Positions 54,693 through 64,000 of a stretch of DNA of 64,000 nucleotides are shown here, piece by piece; the stretch's first letter is position 1; the number at the start of each line of letters is the position of its first letter. Under the pieces are notes generated by a model. The model saw only the letters and a list, made by a program, of their open reading frames with translations, ran no database searches and was not told the origin of the DNA. The stretch comes from Chamaecrista fasciculata (Eukaryota; Streptophyta; Magnoliopsida; Fabales; Fabaceae), in contig QANZ01015834.1 of assembly GCA_003254925.1 (NCBI GenBank), forward strand, positions 679 to 64,678, read 5' to 3'. A program made the translations under genes and the position numbers.

Positions 54693-56985
54693 TGATGGAG
54701 ATTGTGACCTAGGGCCAATCATTTTATAAATATGTTTTCAACATATTGATTAATTTATAGAGATAAATTAATGGTTATCATATTATTAGCATGTTTACTA
54801 TGATAACAGTCCGTGATTAATTATGTGATAATTAGTCTAAACTGTCCCTAGTCGCTCATTCAGGTGGGAACTTGAAATGAACTAAGACCAGCATGACCTC
54901 GGTGCATAGAGATGCATGCACTGGATGCTTGAACGAGAGTCATGGTGCAATTATGTAAAGGGTTACAAGTTGCTGGACTGACCCGGAGAGTCCTACATGG
55001 GTTTAGTCATGAGCTAGCCTCTCCTGTACACCTGTCATGATGCCCTTAGACCTGAGGTCTTCATTATTCCGGCGTTGTAGTTGTCAAACTTTGGCCTAGT
55101 CTAACGTTGCCCGTAGTAGGGTAGCCATAAGGCACAGGTGCGGGTTTGGTTGATTACTGTGCTGAGGAATGTGGTTGACCAAGATGGAATTTTGTCCCTC
55201 ATTAAAGATGGGAGATATTTACCTGGGCCCCTCGATGAGTCTGTCCAAGGAATGTGTGGCCACACTAGTAAAAGGGACTTACTCAAGGAATCGAGAAAGT
55301 TGAGGTCTGGATTATGGATGACTTTCCCGTGCCTAATCCATGACCAAAATATCGTAGGACAATAAGGATCAAGATAAGGTGGTACTAAGGTTAAATCGTT
55401 TCGGGGTTAAACGATAACTCACGTGTTTTGGGTAGTCGTGATGGCTTGCTAGAGTCCGCTCTCGACTTGTGAGTCATAGAGATGACTTGCTGCCAACTTC
55501 ACGTGGGGCCTGCTGGGTCACACACGAGCAGGATCAAGATGCCACACTGGGACACGAATTAGGGTTAATTCGTGGGTCACATTGGTGACAGCGTTTAAGA
55601 CATAGTTGACTGTCTTGGGACATGAAATCTTGTCTTAAATAAATATCTACATATATGATATTTAGATTTGTGGGACAAATTTAAATATATATATATTAAT
55701 TGTTTAATAGATAATATGATTAGTCTATTTACAATTATATTCCTATTTATAATATTAGGGAATAATAAATTGGATAAGTTTCCTAAAAGTTAGGGAATTA
55801 TTGATTTATTAAATTCACTAATATTAGGATAATAGGAGAGGAGGTTGGCGCCTCATTTACTAGTATTTTAATTAATAAAAATGTTTTGTTAATTAAAATC
55901 ATGGCTTGAATTTGAATTCAAAGATTTGATCTAGATTTCAAATGATTGAATTAAAGATATTAAGGTAATATTTTAATTCAATATTTATAGGGGAATTCGA
56001 ATTCTAGGTTCAAATTGAATTAAAGATATTAGGGTAATACTTTAATTCAATAATGAATTAGAATTCAAAATTCAAAAGATTGAGTTAAAGATATTAAGGT
56101 GATACTTTAATTCAATATTGTTGGAAAATAACAAGTTAGTTATAACTTCCTAAAAGTTAGGATTGTTATTTTGATTTATTAAATTCCAACATATTTTAAA
56201 TGGGGATGGCGCATGACTTGGGGATCTTGGGAAGATTTGATCTTCCAATTTGATTCTCAAAGATTGCATTTTGAATTCAAATTGAAATATTAAGGTAATA
56301 TTTTAATTAGGAATTCAAGTCCTAAAATTATGATGTTGTGATCTCATAATTCTATAAATTGATAATCCTATAATTTAGGGATTCCCTAATTATAATCATC
56401 AAAATCCCCAAACCCTATAAATAAGGATGCATAAGTCGAATTCCATAGAGATGCCTTGCACATCAGGGAAATTCGACTTTGAGCCTAGCTAATCACAAGG
56501 GAAAAATACGATTTTTGCTCTTGGTGAGGAGAGAGAAAAACGCAACCCTAGCTTTTCTAGAGAGAGAAAGTGGCGCACAAACCTAAAGGAGTTTAGGGTT
56601 TGTGTGACAAGGTTGTGTGAGATCAAGGATTGGATCCTTGACCATAGGCGCCATCTTGTTCTTGGTGAATTCAAGAATTGTTCTTGAATCGAAGAACACC
56701 GTAGATAGAGGTCCCTGATTCACTTGGAGAAGTGAAGGAGGTTAGCACCTAGGCATCTCCAAAACTGTTCGTGTGGATCACCGGCGGAGGAAGGACGCAT
56801 CACGTGGACTTCTAGGACACGCCCCGTACAACCAAACCGATTGGAACTCGTGAGGTATACCACTATCTTAACATGTTTTAAATTCAACTAGCGGATCCGT
56901 TCGGGAATTTAGGCCTTGGCGCGTTTTAAGTTTTTATTTTTATATTTTTTGCTTCCGTAGCGTTTTGCGCCTTGAATTCCCAATA
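54693..56985 (+). mobile_element. 5' LTR (2293 bp) of a plus-strand copia-type element
   Basis: It runs from TGATGGAGATTGTGACC to GAATTCCCAATA and is followed one base later by a perfect initiator-tRNA primer site. It is therefore a 5' LTR, not a solo LTR. A TATAAATA box is at 56416-56423. It shares blocks with the other five family copies, for example GGTATACCAC and GGATCCGTTCGGGAATT near its end. Confidence 0.9.
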
Positions 56986-56986
56986 G

Positions 56987-56999
56987 TGGTATCAGAGCC
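56987..56999 (+). other. Primer binding site (initiator tRNA-Met)
   Basis: TGGTATCAGAGCC is the standard primer binding site of plant Ty1/Copia elements, complementary to the 3' end of initiator tRNA-Met. It fixes the orientation of the LTR to its left. Confidence 0.92.
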
Positions 57000-58281
57000 A
57001 CGCTAGTCCTGGATTCAAAACTGTTTTTGTGTACATATGATGTATGATATGTGTGTTTACCACTTTCAATCACAGTTTTGGTTTTACGAAAAATCTACCG
57101 AACGTTTTTCTTAAAAGTCGATTTACAATATAAGGTGCAAATTATATGTATATGATACATATGGAATCGATAAGATCAATTGGAAAAATTTTCTTGAACT
57201 TTAAGGCCAAAATCGAAAATCCCTATATAATTATAATTAAAAGTTTTTTAATTATAATATTATAGAGGTGGCTGAAAATTTATTAAAATTATGAATTTTA
57301 AAATTTTTGGGTCAATAATTTAAATTCTCGAATGTGATTCCTGAATTTTATAATTATTGATAAAAGGCCTAATTTCAAGAAAGGCATGTTAAAAATTGCA
57401 CAGACCCTAAATTGAACACAATTTTAAAAATGGTTTTTAATATGTGTTGTATGTCGTATTTGACATAATTGTATGAATTGTTCATATTTGAATTGTGTGG
57501 TGTTGGATATGGCTCTAGGAGGTTTATTTTGGTAAATACGGCCTGCGTGTCATCTCCCTCTACTCTTATGTAATTTTACTTTCAGTTTATACTTCAATGT
57601 AACTGGGGTTTATTCTCTTGTAATTTTATTTTTCTTCTTAGAAAAATTCTCTCATTGGCTTGGGAGAATTATAGGGTAGATGGGCCATATCTAAACACAG
57701 TGTATGTTTTTACATTTAGTTTGTATGTGATGCGCTAGATGTATGTTTAGGGTGCGGAATTTTAACATGCTACTTTATATATTGCGCTACAACCACGTAT
57801 ACGATACGAGCGTGGGATTTTGTATACGATACAAAATCCGGGCACATGTTTATATGTATGAGATACATGGGGTAATAAACATGTGGCATGACTCGTTTAA
57901 TTTTAAAAGGAGTTTTAAAATTGAACTATAAAACGGAACATTTTAAAATAAAAATCAAACCCTTTTAGAAAATCTTAAGTCTTAATGCTGTCGTTAAAAC
58001 GCCCTGTCGAAATCTTGTTCATCGTGGAGTGGTGATCGCCTACGCGACACGTATCTGCCTTGACCTTGAGGAGACACAGGTGAATGGGAGTTTCAACGCG
58101 ACGCCCATTGAAATCTTGGTTCTTTGAATACGGTGATCGCCTACGCGACACGTATTGCAGTTGGGCCTTGATGATATGGGGTTGGGCTTCGGCCTCGTTG
58201 TTTTGAACCTAGCCATTCACTTGTTTTACCGTGTGACTTAATGGGGTTATCAAAACGGTTTTGGACCTCATGTGATGATAC
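57000..58281 (+). other. Untranslated leader of the plus-strand copia-type element, truncated
   Basis: AT-rich non-coding internal sequence with no gag frame. Near 58018-58155 a 50-60-bp block with GGTGATCGCCTACGCGACACGTAT is repeated twice. The leader stops abruptly at 58281, where the minus-strand element begins; the rest of the plus element may lie beyond the window. Confidence 0.6.
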
Positions 58282-60724
58282 TGTTGGGAATTCCAGGGCG
58301 CCTAAGGCAGCGGAAGCAAGTAAAAACTGTAAATAAAAAAAACTTTAAACGCCCAGGTCCAAGAATTCCCGAACGGATCCGCTAGCTGAATTTAAAACTT
58401 TTGGTTAAGTGGTATACCTCAGAGTTTCAATCGCTTTAGTTGGACGGGGCGTTTCCAAGAAGTCCACTTGACGCGTCCTTCCTCCGCCGGTAATCCACAC
58501 GAACAGTTTGGAGATGCCTAGGTGCTAGCCTCCTTCACTTCTCAAGTGAATCCGGAACCTTTATCTACGGGTGTTCTCTTGAATTCAAGAACTCTTCTTG
58601 AATGTCCAAGAACTCCATGGCGCCTTGATCAAGAACAATTCTTGATCCCACACAACCTTTCCACACAATATTAACTCTTAATATTGCGCCACTTTCTCTC
58701 TCTAGGAAAGCTAGGATGCGATTTTCTTTCTCTCTCCTCACCAAGAGAAAATCAAATTTTCTCTCTAAGAAGATTGGGCTTAGTCGACTTTCACTCTATG
58801 TGCATGAGGCTCTCACCTTTGTGATTTCACTCTCAAGAATCCAATTCTCAAGTTTGTGAATTCTCTCTCTAACCTAGATCAAAAATCGAAATTTTCTCTC
58901 TCTAGATCAAAGCTTTGTTTTATCTCACTTATCAAAGAATCCAATTCTTCTCTAAGTCTCTGGCCAAAGTCGACTTAGGCTTCCTATTTATAGGGCTTGG
59001 GGACTTTGATAATTATAATTTTAGGTAGGCCTAAAATTATATAATTATCAAACCATAATATTATGATATCTTAATATCACAATTTTAGGACTTGATTTTC
59101 AATTTAAAATATTACCTTAATATTAAAATTGGAATCAAAATGCAATCTTGGAGAATCAATTTGGAAGATCAAATCTTCCCAAATCTCTCTCCAAGCCATT
59201 CGCCTATTCTCCCCAATTTTTGGTGGAATTTAATAAATCAAAATAACTAACTAACTCTTAGATAGTTATAACTAATTTGTTATTTTCCAACAATATTGAA
59301 TTAAAGAATTCCCAGAATATCTTTAAGTCAATCTCACCAAGTCTCAAACTCTAGATAATTGAATTAAAATATTACATTAATATTTAAATCCAATTGGACC
59401 TAAAATTTCGACTTGCCCTATAAGTCATGAATTAAAATATTACTTTAATATATTTAATTCATCCATTTGAAATCTAGATCAAATCTCATTTGAATTTCAA
59501 ATTTCAAGCCATGACTTTAATTAATAAAACATTTTTATTAATTAAATTCCTTTTATATATGAGGCGCCAACCTCATCCTATTTAGGCCTAATATTAGTGA
59601 ATTTAATAAATTAATAATTTCCTAACTCTTAGGAACATTATCTAATTTATAATTCCCCTAATATTATAAATAGGAATATAATTGTAAATAGCCTAATCCA
59701 ATTATCTATTTAACAATTATCATATATATATATATATATTTGTCTCACAAATCTAAATATAATATATCTGTAGATAATTAATTCAAGACAAGACTTAATG
59801 TCCCACAATAAGTTATGTCTCAAACGGTGTCACAAATGTGACCCACGAATTAGGGTTAACTCGTGTTCCAGCTTGGCATCTGGTTCCTGCTCGTGTGTGA
59901 CCCAGCAGGCCCCACGTGAAGTTGGCAGTAAATCATCTCATGACTTACAAGTCGAGAGCGGACTCTAGCAAGCCATCACGACTACCCAAGACACGTGAGT
60001 TATCGTTTTAACCCATAAACGACTTAACCTTAGTACTATCATGTTCAGATCCCTTTTTGTCCTACGATATTTCGGTAAGGATTAGGCATGGGAATGTCAT
60101 CCAAAATCCAAACCTCAACTTTCTCGATCTCCTGAGTAAGTCCCAAAATCCAGTGTGGCCACACATTCCCTTGGACAGACTCGTCGAGGGGCCCAGTTAA
60201 ATATCTCCCATCTCTATGAGGGACAAAATTCCATCTTGGTCAACCACATTCCTCAGTACGACAATCAACCAAGCCCGTACTCAGCCCATATGGCTACCCT
60301 GTTACGGATAACGTTAGACTAAGCCAAAGCTTGACAACTGTAATGCCGGAATAGTCAAGACCTCAGGTCTAAGGGCATCATGACAGATTGTACAGGAGAG
60401 ACCAACTAATGACTGAACCCATGCAGAACTCTTTGGGTCGGTCCAGCAACTTGTAACTCTTACATAATTGCACCATGACTCTCGTCCCAGCATCTAGTGC
60501 GTGCATCTCATACACCGAGGTCATGCTGGTCTTGGTTCAATTCAAGCTCCCACTCGAATGAGCGACCAGCGACTGTTTAGATTAACTATCTCATAATTAA
60601 TCATGGATTGTTATCATAGTAAACATGCTAATAATATGATAACCATTAATTTATCTCCATAAATTAATTGATATGTTCCCAACATATCTAAAGGATGATT
60701 GACCCTAGGGCACAATCTCCATCA
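58282..60724 (-). mobile_element. 3' LTR (2443 bp) of a minus-strand copia-type element
   Basis: The plus strand starts TGTTGGGAATTCCAGGG and ends CACAATCTCCATCA, that is TGATG...CAACA in element orientation. A polypurine tract adjoins its right side, so it is the 3' LTR of an element whose body lies at 60725 onward and leaves the window. The presumed target duplication GATAC (58277-58281) should recur outside the window. A TATA-like CTATTTATAGGG lies near 58985. Confidence 0.9.
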
Positions 60725-60740
60725 AACTCCCACTTGCACT
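60725..60740 (-). other. Polypurine tract of the minus-strand copia-type element
   Basis: The minus strand reads GTGCAAGTGGGAGTT immediately before the LTR start. The AAGTGGGAG motif next to TGTTGG/TGATGG is the usual polypurine tract of this kind of plant copia element. Confidence 0.85.
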
Positions 60741-60759
60741 AGGTACAATCATTAATCAA

Positions 60760-62880
60760 ACTGTTTCTAACTCTTATAAACATCCATTAATGTGCGTCTA
60801 ATTCCCAATTGACGTTACATGTTTTCATGTAAACCTGTGGTGGGGTTTAGCAAGAGGACTGGCAGAATCCTCGACTGCTACTTTTACATATCTCAGTATC
60901 ACCATTTTGAAGTGATCTTATCTGAGTACATCACTGTCGGAATGTCAGTGGGGAAACTCTTTCCCGCTTAGGCGTCTTCCTGTCTTTCCAGGATGACCTT
61001 TAAGCATTCTTCAGACATTAGTTTTTACAGTCTACGTCTCCACGCGACTAACCCATTCTTGTAGAATCAGCGACCGTATTCCGCTTGGAACCATTCCAAC
61101 TTACGATCTCTACTGTTCAGGGAATACATTTTCATTACTGCGATTAATCTTGGTTGGTTCGAATAATGGGCTTCTTGTGTAACCACCTTACACATTAATT
61201 CTTCCATATACCAAGAATTCGTCTTTAGTGTTTCTTAAGTACTAAGGACTTTAATGATAGCCTTCCAGTGTACCTCAACAGGGTCACAGCTTATCATTTA
61301 TACAGGGCAAAATGATATATTGAGTCTAGTACAGCATGATGGATCCTATTGCCAAAGCACATGGGATGCCACTCATGTGTCTTTGCTCATCACGTGTTTC
61401 AGGAAACACTGATTCTTGTTAAAGACTAATCCCCTTGATTCATCACCATGAATCCCTTCTTGAAGTCTCTCATACTGAACTCTTCAGTATCTTATTCAAG
61501 AATGTACTTCTTGACTCAATTCTAAGAAGGTCCTCTGAGAACTATCTCATAGATCCCAACTTCTTATCCTTCATTGAAAGTGATTAATCTATTTAAGATT
61601 CTCAATCTTAGGGATAGTAATGCAGCTTTCAACTAGCTATATGTGCATGACATACAGCACCATGATTGCAATTGTGCTCCCACTAACCTTCTTGTAAACA
61701 TAGGACCCATCTAGGTTTTGCATGAAGCCAAACTCCTTTGGTGTTTTCATCAAAACAAAGATTAGAGATTCTTGACAGGTGGCGGGCTCACCACGCTCCT
61801 AGAGCAACACATCCCTGCTCTCAATGACCAAAGATCCCTATCTCTGAAATTGAGAACGTGTTCTATCAGAACTTCGTTGTCCTTATGTTTTAGAGTAGCT
61901 TCCACAACTCTTGCGGATCTTCTCTAGTTTTCGTCTGTGCATCTGATTTGTTTTATGGATCTTTAACTCTTCAAGATTCATTTTACTCCCACTGTTTCTT
62001 TTGGAAACAACGAATCCCTTCTCAAAGGTATCCTCCTCTGACTACAAACTCTTTATGGTCAGATGGGTAGTAAACTCGATATCCCTTCTCAGGGTATCCA
62101 ACAAAATCATAACGAGACATCAAGAGACTCCTTACTCCATATCTCATATGGTGTTCTCCAGACGAAACGGCTTAGTGTGAAGTCAACAGCTTCTAGAACA
62201 CACCCCTTGAGGTTGGTATAAGATCAATTATCTTAGATCAAACCTTATCCTATAGGGTTTGACATCTTGTCTTAAAATTCCATCCACCATGGATTCTTAA
62301 GAAAAAGTGAGTTGTGAGACTTTCTCACAGCTTCTAAGATTTTCAGCAAAGTTTTCGACTCAAATCCTTGTCCTTTGATCCAATCGAAGGTTTCAGATTT
62401 TGTTGTCTAGTTAATTTTCTACTTCGTTTTGAAATCTCTATTTCAAAGAACTCCAACTTGTTTTTCAAAGGATAGCCTTAGATCTAATCCTTTGAAGCTT
62501 TTAGTGAGAGCTTATTACTTTTAGCTTAAACACTCATGGGTCTACATACATCAACCATGTATGATTTCCACTAAGTTTAGACTTTCCTTTACTATAACGG
62601 AGAAATCTCTTGTTATCTTTCCATTTTAAACAAGGCTTGCAAGCATCACATGATTCCAAATCATGAAGCTTCAAGGTGGTTCTTGTTTGTATGGCCTAAA
62701 CAACAAATGCCAAAAGTTTGTATCAATGTTATAAATATTGTTATTGTTCTAATTTAAATAAAATGAGTACCTTTGCAAATCTCATAAGCAAATAAACATT
62801 TATTCAAAATAGAAATCATTCTTCAATGTTTACACAAAAATTCACCTTATCTAATAAGGAGAAAAACCAATGTTTAAACA
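60760..62880 (-). pseudogene. Decayed copia pol (integrase end, RT, RNase H)
   Basis: No long frame survives, but minus-strand blocks appear in the right order. Integrase C-terminus: YDFVGYPEKGYRVYYPSD (about 62060-62115). RT: SYVYKKVSGSTIAIMVLYV followed by MH where the catalytic DD of YVDD should be (about 61640-61745). RNase H entry: RHMSGIPCALAIGSIM (about 61340-61390), then WFLVYG-like and a C-terminal ADP-like tail (about 60830-60900). The region is about half the usual pol length, so internal deletions are present. It cannot supply enzymes. Confidence 0.75.
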
Positions 62881-62896
62881 TTCAAAGAATAACAAA

Positions 62897-63932
62897 CTAG
62901 CCCATAGAGGGCGGTCGAAGCTCGCTTGTTCCTTCAGTAGCAACGGCAGCAACATTTGCTCCATTGTCCACATCTAGGTCCATCTCGCTTCCGTCCTTGC
63001 TTTCTACCGTCTCTGAAGACCCTGCACATCAAATGTGAGAATCACATGTGTATCCAATACTCAAGTGATTTAAGTAGAAAGATAGAACACTTTATAACAA
63101 AGATACCTGAAGTAGAGGCTTTAACACACTTCTGCTTCTTTTGATCCTCCCAGTAGTATTTGCACTTTCTCATCACGTGTCCTGACACTTGACAGAAAGA
63201 ACAGAATACTTCCTCTGAGGGTTTTGCCTTCTTGGCAGGAAATTGAGGGTCGTCCTCTGGCTTGGTCTCACCATCCAGCACGATTCCCTTTCCCTTATCT
63301 TTGCCCTTCTTCTTCCTTTCCCTTTTCTGGATCATGGATGCCTCAACAGACTTGAGCATCCCATGCAACTCAGAAACTGTTTTCTCTGTTCCCCTCCTTA
63401 AGAAGCTTTTGATAAATGGGTTATAGCTCTCAGGAAGTGAGCACAGGATTACTCCAGTGGCAAACTCTTGTGGAAGAGGAAAACCGAGCCTATCAAGGTG
63501 ATCTATATACCCTCTCATCTTCATGACATGGTAATGGACAGATTCACCTTCAGCCATTTTGCAAGACACGAGAGCTTTGTTAGTCTCATATCTATCTTGT
63601 CTGATTTGGTAGCTAAACATTTCCTTGAGACGAGTTATCATCTCATATGCCATCAATTGATCCAAGCCCTCATGCAGCTCAGGGATCATTGTGTCTACCA
63701 TCAGACAAGAGACCTCCAGCGAGTCATCGAAGTGCTTCTCCCAAGCCCTCCACTCTGCTCCTGGAGCGCCCTTGGCAGGCTCATTGGGAATAGGCCTGTC
63801 CAGAACATACAGCCTCCTCTCTTGGGTGAGAACTATTCTCAGATTACGAAACCAATCGAGGAAATTTGTTCTGGTCAGCTTATCCTTCTCAAGGATAGGT
63901 CGCAGTGAAAATGATGAACTTTCTTTTGCCAT
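62897..63932 (-). CDS. gag: Intact copia Gag with an 85-bp intron
   Basis: Start MAKESSSFSLRPILEKDKL (63932), stop TAG 62897-62899. Exon 1 (63107-63932) encodes the copia gag fold: LTRTNFLDWFRNLRIVL, then SCLMVDTMIPELHEGL, RLKEMF...QDRYETNKALVSCKM, VHYHVMKMRGYI and ILCSLPESY. A lysine-rich stretch and a CCHC knuckle CSFCQVSGHVMRKC (about residues 244-257) follow. Intron 63022-63106 (donor TTCAG|GTATC, acceptor ATGTGCAG|GG) joins in phase to an acidic 40-residue tail ending LRPPSMG. Unspliced, the frame ends at 63042. The total is about 316 residues without internal stops. Gag assembles particles and packages RNA. Upstream (63940-63960) an AATTTTAAGATATG-type stretch on the other strand could hold another 3' splice site (TTGTAG) just before the start. 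Confidence 0.8.
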
Positions 63933-64000
63933 TTTTGATTCTACAATTTTAAGATATGAAAAATTTATTAGCAGATAAAATACTTCCACTATTTTATAAA

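Noticed and set aside
54693..60724. Interpreting the two facing LTRs as both ends of a single element
   Set aside because: LTRs of one element are in the same orientation. Here one is followed by a primer site on the plus strand and the other by a polypurine tract on the minus strand.
63468..63978. Plus-strand frames of 146 and 95 codons
   Set aside because: They are antisense shadows of the copia gag gene.
1..64000. tRNA, rRNA or organellar inserts
   Set aside because: No cloverleaf-like or rRNA-like blocks were noticed by eye. A tRNAscan or Infernal run would be needed to exclude them fully.

Overview
This is a plant nuclear window, most likely from a eudicot with a repeat-rich genome. 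The evidence is AT-rich noncoding DNA, GT-AG introns, nested LTR retrotransposons, a plant L1-type LINE, several MITE families and one plant housekeeping gene. No prokaryotic genes, rRNA, tRNA or CRISPR arrays were seen. Two assembly ambiguities are present: a 937-base N run (15386-16322) and a single N at 45006.

Layout. 1-279 is the end of a long LTR of a copia-type family that occurs six times here. 1288-5530 is a 5'-truncated, frameshifted LINE (endonuclease C-terminus, RT, zf-RVT-like region, RNase H, A-tail), interrupted by a 345-bp MULE-like MITE with a 9-bp target duplication. 6167-18986 is a complete but defective Tat-lineage Gypsy element on the minus strand: 606-bp LTRs, GGTGG target duplication, gag, protease, RT, RNase H, a second archaeal-type RNase H and integrase. 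It has a probable 281-bp intron between protease and RT. An oppositely transcribed gene with its own TATA box and intron lies between pol and the 3' LTR. A copia-type LTR has jumped into its protease region (GACCA duplication). 18992-24917 holds diverged tandem repeats, an orphan two-exon gene end, hairpin repeats and a 2.1-kb solo LTR.

24918-48945 is the only intact host gene: a minus-strand, 27-coding-exon gene whose joined product I count as 1185 residues. I recognise it as TASH3, the SH3-domain subunit of the endocytic TPLATE complex. Its introns hold a foldback MULE-type element, a copia RT relic, a 19-bp LINE stub with a 15-bp target duplication, a Tourist-like MITE, tandem duplications, a solo LTR and a deleted copia element.

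48946-64000 is again repeat territory: a second foldback element, another solo LTR, a 0.6-kb inverted repeat, and two LTRs of the same long family facing each other (54693-56985 plus, 58282-60724 minus). The minus-strand element runs off the right edge. Its pol is a relic, but its gag reading frame, with a short intron, is intact. The region therefore shows one essential endocytosis gene maintained inside successive layers of transposon insertion. Many of the layers can be ordered, because target duplications and uninterrupted sister copies survive.
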